Of a stretch of 6,791 bases of DNA, positions 1 to 6,464 are shown piece after piece (the stretch's first letter is position 1; each line of letters starts with the position of its first letter). Origin of the DNA: Bacillota bacterium (GTDB lineage Bacteria > Bacillota > Clostridia > Christensenellales > CAG-138); the NCBI GenBank assembly GCA_023458615.1, contig JAEWYV010000296.1, positions 1 through 6,791 on the forward strand, in the 5' to 3' direction. Position numbers and translations under genes: made by a program. Below the pieces are notes generated by a model. It was not told where the DNA came from. It searched no databases and saw nothing but the letters and a program-made list of their open reading frames with translations.

Positions 1-75
1 GGGCAGGTTCAGCTTTTGCCGCATGTACACAGCACCGACGGATTCTATATTGCGAGGATGAGACGATGCAGTTAA
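1..75 (+). CDS. rsmB: RsmB, 16S rRNA (cytosine-C5) methyltransferase, C-terminal end only
   Basis: Only the last 24 codons are present, reading in frame 1 to a TAA at 73-75; the 5' part lies outside the window. The visible tail contains the segment HSTDGFYIARMRR. RsmB/NOP2-family methyltransferases typically end with a strand of the form TDGFF-IA-hydrophobic-basic, where the catalytic Rossmann domain finishes. The family methylates C967 (E. coli numbering) of 16S rRNA using S-adenosylmethionine. The position directly before rlmN matches the usual Firmicutes order fmt-rsmB-rlmN-prpC-prkC. The last 10 bases overlap the start of rlmN, which suggests translational coupling. The identification rests on a short tail plus context, so it is strong but not certain. 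Confidence 0.85.
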   Translation, partial: GQVQLLPHVHSTDGFYIARMRRCS

Positions 76-1115
76 TGAGCCTCACTAAGCCGGAGTTGGA
101 GCAGCTTCTACAGGATCTGGGCGAACCAAACTATCGCGCAGGGCAGGTATGGACGTGGCTCAACAAGGGCGCTCGTCCTGAGGAGATGACCAATCTTCCA
201 GCCGCGCTGCGCCAAAAACTCGCTGCCATTCCCTTTGGCGGGGTAAGCATTGAGCGCAAGCTTCTTTCGGCAAAAGATGGAACCGTCAAGTACCTTTTCC
301 GTCTGGAGGACGAAAACCTTGTCGAAGGCGTATTGATGCGCTATCATTATGGTAATACGCTATGCCTTTCCACACAGGTTGGCTGCAATATGGGCTGCAA
401 ATTTTGCGCTTCCACACTCGACGGATGCGTCCGTAACCTCACCTCGGGCGAAATGGTCGGTCAGATCCTCGCCGTGGAGCGGGACGAGCCGCCGAAGGAG
501 GCGGATCACCGCACGGTGACCAATCTTGTGCTCATGGGTAGCGGCGAACCGCTGGATAATTATGATAACGTGGTAGCGTTTCTAAACCGAACCACAGCAC
601 AGGACGGCTTGCGCATCAGTCCGCGCAATATTTCAATCTCCACCTGCGGCATCGTGCCGAAGATTGATCAATTTCTTGTGGATGCGCCGCATGTTACGCT
701 CTCCATCTCGCTGCACGCGCACGACGACGAGACGCGCACTTCGCTGATGCCAATCAACAAGGTGTACCCCATTGACAGCGTTATTGCAGCAGCCAAGCGC
801 TATGCCCAAGTTTCCGGCAGACGAGTCGTGTTTGAATATGCACTCATCGGCGGCGTCAATGCCTCGCTGGAGGATGCGGACGAACTAAGTAAAAAGCTGC
901 GCGGTATACTCTGCCACGTGAATCTCATTCCGCTCAATCCCGTGCCGGAGCGCGGGTTAAACGGCGTTTCCCGCGCGGAGGCGGATCGCTTTTGTGAGCG
1001 GCTTACCCAACGAAATATCTCCGCAACCGTCCGCCGCGAAATGGGAACGGATATCGATGGCGCATGCGGGCAGCTGCGCAGGAGGATTCTGCATGAAATA
1101 CGCAGTCAAAACTGA
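66..1115 (+). CDS. rlmN: RlmN, dual-specificity 23S rRNA A2503 / tRNA A37 C2-methyltransferase (radical SAM)
   Basis: This 349-residue radical-SAM enzyme makes 2-methyladenosine at A2503 of 23S rRNA and, in studied members, at A37 of some tRNAs. The [4Fe-4S] cluster motif CNMGCKFC gives C107, C111 and C114. The two catalytic cysteines of the family fit C100 (seven residues before the first cluster Cys, as in E. coli) and C334 in DGACGQLRRR near the C-terminus. The SAM-binding motif appears as MGSGEPLDNYDNV (157-169). An N-terminal accessory domain covers about residues 1-90. Length is normal for the family. I chose ATG 66 because GAGG at 54-57 lies 8 bases upstream; the in-frame ATG at 75 overlaps the rsmB stop but has worse Shine-Dalgarno spacing. 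The gene overlaps rsmB by 10 bases and prpC by 23 bases. No key residue is missing. Confidence 0.97.
   Translation: MQLMSLTKPELEQLLQDLGEPNYRAGQVWTWLNKGARPEEMTNLPAALRQKLAAIPFGGVSIERKLLSAKDGTVKYLFRLEDENLVEGVLMRYHYGNTLCLSTQVGCNMGCKFCASTLDGCVRNLTSGEMVGQILAVERDEPPKEADHRTVTNLVLMGSGEPLDNYDNVVAFLNRTTAQDGLRISPRNISISTCGIVPKIDQFLVDAPHVTLSISLHAHDDETRTSLMPINKVYPIDSVIAAAKRYAQVSGRRVVFEYALIGGVNASLEDADELSKKLRGILCHVNLIPLNPVPERGLNGVSRAEADRFCERLTQRNISATVRREMGTDIDGACGQLRRRILHEIRSQN
1080..1085 (+). promoter_or_regulatory. Ribosome binding site deciding the prpC start
   Basis: A perfect AGGAGG lies inside the 3' end of rlmN, 7 bases before the ATG at 1093. The reading frame is open further upstream, to an ATG at 994, but that would add 33 residues unlike PP2C proteins and has no comparable site. 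This site therefore fixes the start at 1093. Confidence 0.85.
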
Positions 1116-1824
1116 TATCGGCAAGCGCGTCCACAACGAGGACAGCTTTCTCGTACCAAATAAGGAAGGCTTCCCTCTGCTGTTTGCTGTTGCGGACGGC
1201 ATGGGCGGGCATGCGGCAGGAGCGGTCGCCAGCAATTTGCTGGTGGATCAACTGCGGGAATTTGATTTAGACGTTGAAACCGACCGTGAGCTGGGACAGT
1301 TCCGCCAGTCCATTGAAAAAGCCAATTTAGGCGTCTATCAGGAATCGGAAAAGGATCGCTCCCTGCGCGGCATGGGTACAACACTGGTTGCCGCCCTGCT
1401 CTTAGGCGAAAAGTTCATCGCAGCGAACGTTGGCGACAGCCGGATGTATCGTTTCCACAACGGAGCGCTGGAGACCATCACCACCGATCATTCCTTGGTG
1501 GAACAGCTGGTGCTTGCCGGTGCCATTACCAAAGAGGAAGCGCGCGTACATCCCCAACGGAATATCATCACCCGCGCGGTAGGTGTTTCCCCTGTTGTGG
1601 ATGTGGACTTGTTTGAGCGTGAATGGGTCGCGGGAGATATTCTCGTGCTCTGCTCTGACGGACTGCACGGAGCGGTAGACGAAGAGGATATCGTCAGCGT
1701 ACTTTTGACCAGTCGTTCTCTAGAAAATATGTGCGAGATTTTAGTTCAGCTCGCGCTGGACAACGGAGGCACGGATAACATCACCGTCATCCTCGTCACT
1801 CTGGAAGAGGAGGATGCACTATGA
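1093..1824 (+). CDS. prpC: PrpC/Stp1-type PP2C Ser/Thr protein phosphatase
   Basis: This 243-residue cytoplasmic PP2C (PPM) phosphatase is the partner of the PrkC kinase encoded next and removes phosphate from PrkC and its substrates. It is a single catalytic domain without a membrane segment, the usual length for the PrpC/Stp family. Motifs in order are R12-x-x-N-E-D (15-17), VADGMGGH with metal ligand D35, GMGTT (93-97), NVGDSR (112-117), CSDGL with D189, and GGTDNITV with D228. D35, D189 and D228 match the binuclear Mn/Mg site. The protein starts MKYAVKTDIGKR, typical of the family. Its start lies within rlmN (23-base overlap). Its TGA overlaps the prkC ATG as ATGA, so the two are probably translated in a coupled way. 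All catalytic residues are intact. Confidence 0.96.
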   Translation: MKYAVKTDIGKRVHNEDSFLVPNKEGFPLLFAVADGMGGHAAGAVASNLLVDQLREFDLDVETDRELGQFRQSIEKANLGVYQESEKDRSLRGMGTTLVAALLLGEKFIAANVGDSRMYRFHNGALETITTDHSLVEQLVLAGAITKEEARVHPQRNIITRAVGVSPVVDVDLFEREWVAGDILVLCSDGLHGAVDEEDIVSVLLTSRSLENMCEILVQLALDNGGTDNITVILVTLEEEDAL

Positions 1825-3695
1825 TTGCGCAGGGAACCATTGTAGGCCATCGCTATCGCATTATAGAGCTCATCGGCACAGGCGGCATGGCGCATGTTTA
1901 CCGCGCAATGAACCTTAGTTCCCGCAAGATGGTTGCCATCAAGGTGCTCAAGGATGAGTTTCGAAACGACGCGGAGTTTCTCCGCCGCTTTGAGCGCGAG
2001 GCAAGGGCCGTTTTGCACCTTTCGCATGAAAACATCGTGCGGGCTTTTGACGTTGGCGAGACGGACGGCCTGCCCTATATCGTACTTGAATTTGTAGACG
2101 GGCGCACGCTCAAAGATATCATCGACGAAAACGGGCCGATGCCCTCCCGCATCGCAGTCGCGCTTGTGGTGCAGGTGCTCGATGCGCTTGGTGCCGCGCA
2201 TGCCGCGGGCATCATCCACCGCGATGTAAAGCCGCAGAATGTAATTGTCATGCAAAGCGGCAAGGTCAAACTCATGGACTTTGGCATTGCGCGTGAGGTA
2301 GACGCAAACACCGTCACGTTCACAGGTTCTACCGTGTTGGGTTCGGTTCACTATCTCTCGCCAGAGCAGGCAAAGGGGTTGCCCGTCACCGAGGGAAGCG
2401 ACCTGTATTCGGCGGGCATCATGCTTTACGAAATGCTCACGGGCCGTGTTCCGTTCGACGGCGAAAACTCCGTTGCCATCGCGCTCAAACACATCAGCGA
2501 TATCCCGGTGCCGCCAATCGAACTCTCCAACAAGGTATCCCCCGCGCTTAACGATGTCATCCTGCGCGCGTTGAACAAAGATACCAACCGCCGCTACGCT
2601 ACGGCAAATGAGATGAGCGCACACCTAAGACGCGCTTTGAAGGAGCCAACAGGTGACTTTGCACGCTATATTCCGACATTCAAGCCGCAGCAGGCAAAGA
2701 AACCTGCGCAGAAGAAGCGCGCGCACGGCGCGCTGAAAATCGGCGTTACCGTTGCGGCGCTCGTACTGGCGCTCGTCGGTGTTTTTATTGTGCTGCGCGA
2801 TATCTATCAAACCGAGTCGGATGACTTTGATATGGTTCCTTCCGTCGTGGATCGATCCGTTGACGAAGCAAAGCAAAAGGCGGAGAATTTCGGCTTTCAC
2901 TTTGATATTCAGGATTACGAGAACAGCGATACGGTTGCCAGCGGAGACATTATTATGCAGTCTCCCGAAGGTGGAACAAAATCCAAGCTTGGCACCACCA
3001 TCTACGGCATTGTCAGCCTGGGGCCTGCGGCTCCGCTCGTACCAGATTTGCTCGGCCTCTCGCCGGATGAGGCGCGCCACGCCCTGGAGGAGATCGGGCT
3101 GGTTCTCGGAAGTGTAACATATCGCGTGTCCGAGGTTGCAATCGGCTATGTCTGCGCACAGTCGATTCCGCCGGAAACCGAAACCACCAATGGGCAGGCG
3201 ATCGATATCGTCATCAGCGCGTCTTCCGAAACAACGTTTGACATGCCGTATGCGATGGATCTGCCGCTGAACCTGATTCTCGATCAACTGCGCGTTGCCT
3301 CGTTTAACAACATCTATGTGCGCTATGCCGAGTCCGATATTGTAGAGGACGGCGTTGTCTATCTGCAGGACCCACTGCCGGGCACACAGGTGCTGCCGGA
3401 AACGCCGATTACGCTCACCGTATGCGGCAAGCCGGTCTATCCATATCAATCGGATATCGCGTTTAACCTCAATATTGACAGCAGCGGAACCAAGGTGTTG
3501 ATTGTTCTTCAGGAAACCTTTAACGGACTTTCCTATAATCGCATTCTGTTCGAAGGCGCACTTGAGAAAGGTGAGAAAGTGCCGATTTCATTTACCGCAA
3601 CGTCGGACGTCGAGGGCACGCGTGAAGTCATTGTCTACAGCGATGGCGCGGAGGTTAAGCGGCAGGATTATACCTTTACCGCTAAGGAGTCCTAA
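1821..3695 (+). CDS. prkC: PrkC, PASTA-domain eukaryotic-type Ser/Thr protein kinase
   Basis: This 624-residue membrane kinase senses muropeptides or lipid II outside and phosphorylates cytoplasmic proteins in cell-wall, translation and germination control. The kinase domain covers about 12-275: glycine loop GTGGMAHVY (19-27), VAIK with K41, helix-C E60, HRDVKPQN with D135, DFG at 153-155, and a Thr/Ser-rich activation loop (T164, T166, T168, S170, T171) before SPE at 180-182. A Lys-rich juxtamembrane stretch (293-300) precedes one membrane segment at about 307-325. Outside are two clear PASTA repeats (about 336-402 and 403-468), a weaker third (about 470-537), and a beta-rich C-terminal region (about 543-622) resembling the Ig-like domain that ends B. 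subtilis PrkC and S. aureus PknB. AGGAGG at 1808-1813 serves the ATG. The start overlaps prpC by 4 bases. Confidence 0.96.
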   Translation: MIAQGTIVGHRYRIIELIGTGGMAHVYRAMNLSSRKMVAIKVLKDEFRNDAEFLRRFEREARAVLHLSHENIVRAFDVGETDGLPYIVLEFVDGRTLKDIIDENGPMPSRIAVALVVQVLDALGAAHAAGIIHRDVKPQNVIVMQSGKVKLMDFGIAREVDANTVTFTGSTVLGSVHYLSPEQAKGLPVTEGSDLYSAGIMLYEMLTGRVPFDGENSVAIALKHISDIPVPPIELSNKVSPALNDVILRALNKDTNRRYATANEMSAHLRRALKEPTGDFARYIPTFKPQQAKKPAQKKRAHGALKIGVTVAALVLALVGVFIVLRDIYQTESDDFDMVPSVVDRSVDEAKQKAENFGFHFDIQDYENSDTVASGDIIMQSPEGGTKSKLGTTIYGIVSLGPAAPLVPDLLGLSPDEARHALEEIGLVLGSVTYRVSEVAIGYVCAQSIPPETETTNGQAIDIVISASSETTFDMPYAMDLPLNLILDQLRVASFNNIYVRYAESDIVEDGVVYLQDPLPGTQVLPETPITLTVCGKPVYPYQSDIAFNLNIDSSGTKVLIVLQETFNGLSYNRILFEGALEKGEKVPISFTATSDVEGTREVIVYSDGAEVKRQDYTFTAKES

Positions 3696-4574
3696 ATGGG
3701 AATGCGCGGAAGGATTATCAAGGGAATCGGCGGATTTTACAGTGTTCTGCTGGACGACGGTGAAACCGTTGTCTGCAAAGCGCGCGGGCGCTTTCGAAAC
3801 GAAGGCATGACGCCCATGGTGGGCGACCTCGTCGAAATCTCGATCCCTGAAACCGGATATGCTTCGCTGGATGATATTCTGCCGCGGAAAAACGCGTTGC
3901 TGCGCCCCCCGGTTGCCAATATTGATCTGCTCATCATCGTCCTCTCTGCCAGCATCCCTAAGCCGGACTGGCTATTGGCGGATAAGCTTTTGATTCAGGC
4001 GCATACGCTCGGCATTCAACCGCTACTGGTGCTCAATAAAATTGACACTGCAAAGGACGAAATCACGAGTCAGTTTACCGCAGACTATGCCGCCTACGAC
4101 ACCCTGCTGGTCTCGTCGCATAGCTTGGAAGGCATGGATACGCTCAAGTCTGCACTAAGCGGACGGATCAGCTGTTTTGCGGGTCAATCCGCCGTTGGCA
4201 AGTCCTCCCTGCTCAACTCGCTCTTTCCGGAGCTTGCGCTGGAAACCGGAGAGCTTGCAAAAAAGACGGATCGCGGAAAGCACACAACACGACAGGCCGA
4301 ACTTTGGCCCTATCTTGGCGGCGCCGTGCTCGACACGCCGGGCTTCTCCTTATTCGAGTTGAGTGAGCTTACGCAAGACGTGCTCAACCATTGCTGGCCG
4401 GAGTTTGAACAAGTCTACGAATGCTGCCGTTTCACAGGATGTCGGCACGTTGCGGAGCCGGATTGCGCGGTAAAAGCGTTGCAGGCAGAGGGTAAGCTCA
4501 CGCGGACACGATATGAACGTTATCTGGAGATCCAAGCAGAAATCGAAAAACTCAAAAAGCACAAATATGATTGA
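3696..4574 (+). CDS. rsgA: RsgA (YjeQ/CpgA), circularly permuted GTPase of 30S ribosome assembly
   Basis: This 292-residue GTPase acts late in small-subunit maturation, with GTP hydrolysis triggered by the 30S particle. The N-terminal OB-fold covers about 1-65. The G motifs appear in the permuted order diagnostic of the family: G4 NKID (114-117), then G1 GQSAVGKSS (163-171), the G2 region DRGKHTTR (192-199), and G3 DTPG (213-216). The C-terminal zinc finger is C244-x4-C249-x-H251-x5-C257, followed by a helical tail. Length is normal. The ATG follows the prkC TAA with no intervening base; TAAGGAG at 3683-3689 is the ribosome binding site, so coupled translation is likely. In B. subtilis the orthologue CpgA is a reported PrkC substrate, which fits the gene order. 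No key residue is missing. Confidence 0.97.
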   Translation: MGMRGRIIKGIGGFYSVLLDDGETVVCKARGRFRNEGMTPMVGDLVEISIPETGYASLDDILPRKNALLRPPVANIDLLIIVLSASIPKPDWLLADKLLIQAHTLGIQPLLVLNKIDTAKDEITSQFTADYAAYDTLLVSSHSLEGMDTLKSALSGRISCFAGQSAVGKSSLLNSLFPELALETGELAKKTDRGKHTTRQAELWPYLGGAVLDTPGFSLFELSELTQDVLNHCWPEFEQVYECCRFTGCRHVAEPDCAVKALQAEGKLTRTRYERYLEIQAEIEKLKKHKYD

Positions 4575-4598
4575 TGCTTTCCCCAAATAGCAAAGCAT
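4574..4598 (+). terminator. Small hairpin just after rsgA, possible weak terminator or attenuator
   Basis: ATGCTTT (4574-4580) is the exact reverse complement of AAAGCAT (4592-4598), giving a 7-bp stem with an 11-base loop that starts at the last base of the rsgA stop codon. The stem has only two G-C pairs, and it is followed by ATTTAAG rather than a run of T. Termination would therefore be inefficient at best. It may be chance, or may partly separate rpe from the upstream operon. Confidence 0.3.
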
Positions 4599-4601
4599 GA
4601 T

Positions 4602-4630
4602 TTAAGAACCTAATATCACAAAAATACAAT
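4602..4630 (+). promoter_or_regulatory. Candidate sigma-A promoter for rpe
   Basis: TTAAGA (4602-4607, 4 of 6 matches to TTGACA) and TACAAT (4625-4630, 5 of 6 to TATAAT) are separated by exactly 17 bases. They lie in an AT-rich gap between rsgA and rpe that stands out from its GC-richer surroundings. Transcription would start near 4637, leaving a leader of about 43 bases before the rpe ATG. A weaker alternative has a -35 at CTGACA (4631-4636) but lacks a good -10. Confidence 0.5.
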
Positions 4631-4679
4631 CTGACATATCGAATAGAACTAGTTTATCGTTCAAAGGAGTAAACAAGCC

Positions 4680-5330
4680 ATGATCAAGATTGCGCCTTCC
4701 ATCCTCTCCGCCGATTTTTCAAACCTCGGCCGCGATATCGTCTCCCTTTCCGATTGGAATGCGGACTGGGTGCATTTTGATGTGATGGACGGTCACTTTG
4801 TACCGAATATGTCCTTTGGTCCACCCATTTTAGCTGCGATTCGCCCGTTGACCAAGCTTCCAATCGATGTCCACCTCATGGTGGAGGAACCTTCACGTTT
4901 TATTCCGTGGTTTCAAAAAGCGGGGGCCGACATCATCACCATCCATGTGGAGGCGGAAAAACACCTGCACCGTGCGCTCCAGCAGATTCACGAGGTCGGT
5001 TGCAAAGCCGGCGTGGTGCTAAATCCCGGCACCCCTGCTATCGCGGTCAAAGAGGTGCTCCCGTACTGCGATCTTGTCCTCGTCATGTCGGTTAACCCCG
5101 GCTATGGCGGGCAGAAGTTTATTCCAGAGTCGCTGACCAAGATCGCCGAGCTGCGCCGCATGATTGACGAACGCGGGCTCAATACCGAGATTGAGGTAGA
5201 TGGGGGTATCAACCCTGAAACGGCAAAGCAATGCATTGACGCGGGAGCGACGATTCTGGTTGCCGGCAGCGCGGTATTTCTAGCAAGCAATCCCCAAGAT
5301 ATGATCTCCCAACTTCGCCATAACGCATAA
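4680..5330 (+). CDS. rpe: Ribulose-phosphate 3-epimerase
   Basis: This 216-residue TIM-barrel enzyme interconverts D-ribulose 5-phosphate and D-xylulose 5-phosphate in the non-oxidative pentose phosphate pathway. Length is standard. Family signatures are present in order: IAPSILSADF (4-13), HFDVMDGHFVPN (32-43), DVHLMV (63-68), IHVEAE (88-93), the flexible loop MSVNPGYGGQ (136-145), VDGGI (173-177) and the phosphate-binding AGSAVF (195-200). The metal and catalytic set H33, D35, H65 and D174 is complete. AAAGGAG at 4663-4669 lies 10 bases before the ATG. The gene usually follows rsgA in Firmicutes. Here it is spaced 105 bases away with its own candidate promoter and ends at a strong terminator. 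The thiN gene (thiamine pyrophosphokinase) that follows rpe in B. subtilis is absent from this place. Confidence 0.97.
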   Translation: MIKIAPSILSADFSNLGRDIVSLSDWNADWVHFDVMDGHFVPNMSFGPPILAAIRPLTKLPIDVHLMVEEPSRFIPWFQKAGADIITIHVEAEKHLHRALQQIHEVGCKAGVVLNPGTPAIAVKEVLPYCDLVLVMSVNPGYGGQKFIPESLTKIAELRRMIDERGLNTEIEVDGGINPETAKQCIDAGATILVAGSAVFLASNPQDMISQLRHNA

Positions 5331-5348
5331 TCTTGCCATCCTTTGCAA

Positions 5349-5381
5349 AAAACAAAAGAGCCGCGCGGCTCTTTTTGTTTG
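5349..5381. terminator. Probable bidirectional rho-independent terminator between rpe and the convergent DUF4364 gene
   Basis: The stem is a palindrome centred between 5364 and 5365: AAAAGAGCC (5354-5362) pairs with GGCTCTTTT (5367-5375), leaving a 4-base loop. The plus strand continues with T-rich CTTTTTGTTTGTTT. The minus strand likewise reads into a T-rich run, because the left flank is GCAAAAAACAAAAG. It sits 24 bases after the rpe stop and just beyond the stop of the minus-strand gene at 5405, as expected for a shared terminator between convergent genes. Confidence 0.9.
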
Positions 5382-5404
5382 TTTATACTTCTATAAATGC
5401 AAAT

Positions 5405-5938
5405 CTACTCGTCACTTTTGAGTAACGTGGTCAACATCTGCGCATAGAGTGGTTCGGAGGCCTTGTCCCAATTCGCACGCATGCGCTGCGCCATATCCCG
5501 CGTTGCTACCCGGAGCGTAATCTCCATCACCGCCGCGTTTTCTTCTAACGCGCGCAGATGCACGAGGTATCCGCCGGAAGGCAATTCTTCCATCTCGGAA
5601 ACGATCTGCGTCTCTAGCAGCATCTCTTCCCTGTGCTCGCGGGCATAACGCTCCAGACGTTCACGCAAGGAGACCGGCAAGCTCTCTACAAATTGATCCA
5701 GCACATCCGTCCCGCGAACGCTAAGGCGATAGGCTTGTCCGAACGCCTTGGGGACGGCTGCGATAAACGCATCCTCTTCCAACTCGTGCATGCAGCTTTG
5801 ATAATCAAAAAAGCTCATCACGTTGTTATCCACCATGACGCGATAAAGCTGGTCACGCGTGATGCCAACCTTCGAGGTGCTCAGATAGTACAAGATGGTT
5901 AATTTGTTCTTTGTTACGCCCTGCGCAAAAATCGGCAT
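5405..5938 (-). CDS. DUF4364 family protein, N-terminal winged-helix-like region
   Basis: A 177-residue soluble protein without signal peptide or membrane segment. The N-terminal half (about 1-88) resembles a winged helix: NKLTILYYLS as a first helix, a turn at GITRDQL, a likely recognition segment FDYQSCMHELEEDAF, and a wing/strand YRLSVRGTDVLDQF. A charged helix follows (about 88-115, RERLERYAREHREE), then a beta region GGYLVHLRALEE...MEITLRVATR and a final helix with NWDKASEPLY. This pattern fits DUF4364, a family widespread in Clostridia with no established function. DNA binding is an inference from the fold. The frame stays open upstream to 6025, but the start at 5938 is favoured: AGGAGGG lies 6 bases before it, and homologues as I recall them start at this point. 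It follows the C_GCAxxG_C_C gene by 32 bases, so the two probably share a transcript. Confidence 0.85.
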   Translation of the reverse strand: MPIFAQGVTKNKLTILYYLSTSKVGITRDQLYRVMVDNNVMSFFDYQSCMHELEEDAFIAAVPKAFGQAYRLSVRGTDVLDQFVESLPVSLRERLERYAREHREEMLLETQIVSEMEELPSGGYLVHLRALEENAAVMEITLRVATRDMAQRMRANWDKASEPLYAQMLTTLLKSDE

Positions 5939-5944
5939 GACGCT

Positions 5945-5951
5945 CCCTCCT
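5945..5951 (-). promoter_or_regulatory. Ribosome binding site deciding the DUF4364 start
   Basis: Read on the minus strand this is AGGAGGG, 6 bases before the ATG at 5938-5936. It sits in the 32-base gap after the preceding gene. It argues against the longer reading from 6025, which would overlap the upstream gene by about 55 bases. Confidence 0.85.
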
Positions 5952-5970
5952 GTTTGTCCTAATTCTCCTG

Positions 5971-6429
5971 TTATGCGCCGGTCAATGCATTGCCAATGAT
6001 GTAGGCTGCATCTTCCACATAGCATCCGCAGGGGCGGCGCTCATAGTATTCCTTCGTCCGCTCTTCCGGCGCCGCGCCAGGGGTCGTCTGCGTCTCTAAC
6101 AGCAAATCACGGCAGATGATGGAGTGATTCTTTTCCGTGAATCGTGCCGCAAGCGCCTGCACACGAGCGTAGAGCTCAGCTTTCTCCTCTTTTGCCTTTG
6201 GTTCGTCATAACCTCTTAGTAAGCCCTCAACCATAAACATTGCGCTTACCGCGCCGCAAACCTCCCTCAGCCGCCCCATCCCTCCGCCAAAGGTGGAGGC
6301 GAGCTTTGCCGCCTGCTCCACGGATAGCCCAGTCTCCTCGCAATAGGCAAGAAGCACGGCCTGCGCGCAGTTGTATCCTTGCTCAAAATAGCTCTTTGCC
6401 AACAAACTCTTTTCTTGCGGGTTAATCAT
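5971..6429 (-). CDS. C_GCAxxG_C_C family protein (putative redox/metal-associated, function unknown)
   Basis: A 152-residue cytoplasmic protein of the C_GCAxxG_C_C family (I recall PF09719/TIGR01909), small helical proteins of unknown role with conserved cysteines that suggest metal or redox chemistry. Visible signatures: YFEQGYNCAQAVLLAY (C21), FGGGMGRLREVCGAVS (C58), ICRDLL (C106) and RRPCGCYVEDAA (C134, C136); C30 is an extra cysteine. The family motif usually has a glycine two residues after CGAVS-type sequence begins its turn; here the expected final Gly is Ala63. Length is typical. The ATG at 6429 has only a weak upstream purine stretch (GAAAGAAGAAAA on the minus strand), much poorer than the sites elsewhere in the window, so translation may be modest. 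A good promoter lies about 35 bases upstream. It is the first gene of a probable two-gene operon with the DUF4364 gene. Confidence 0.88.
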   Translation of the reverse strand: MINPQEKSLLAKSYFEQGYNCAQAVLLAYCEETGLSVEQAAKLASTFGGGMGRLREVCGAVSAMFMVEGLLRGYDEPKAKEEKAELYARVQALAARFTEKNHSIICRDLLLETQTTPGAAPEERTKEYYERRPCGCYVEDAAYIIGNALTGA

Positions 6430-6464
6430 GTTTGCATTTTCTTCTTTCGTCCGTTGTAAACAGG

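Noticed and set aside
994..1092. Upstream extension of the prpC reading frame to an ATG at 994
   Set aside because: It would add 33 residues unlike any PP2C N-terminus and overlap rlmN by over 120 bases. The AGGAGG site 7 bases before 1093 and the family-typical start MKYAVKTDIG favour 1093.
1746..2624. Long minus-strand open frame of 292 codons opposite prkC
   Set aside because: It lies wholly opposite the kinase and PP2C coding sequence. Its composition (many His, Arg, Cys) is that of a codon shadow, and it has no convincing ribosome binding site or recognisable domain.
2625..3449. Second long minus-strand open frame of 274 codons opposite the PASTA region
   Set aside because: Same reasoning: it mirrors the codon pattern of prkC and is rich in Arg, Asn, His and Cys, with no recognisable motif.
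4573..4679. Riboswitch or other structured RNA in the rsgA-rpe gap
   Set aside because: The gap is short and AT-rich, with only one small hairpin and no conserved aptamer-like segments that I recognise.
5939..6025. Upstream extension of the DUF4364 frame to 6025
   Set aside because: The extra 29 residues are Cys/Arg-rich antisense-like sequence overlapping the preceding gene, and a strong AGGAGGG supports the start at 5938.
6426..6437. Three-codon mini-ORF ATG-CAA-ACA-TGA overlapping the start of the C_GCAxxG_C_C gene on the minus strand
   Set aside because: It could look like a leader peptide, but it lacks a well-spaced ribosome binding site and such short ORFs arise often by chance.
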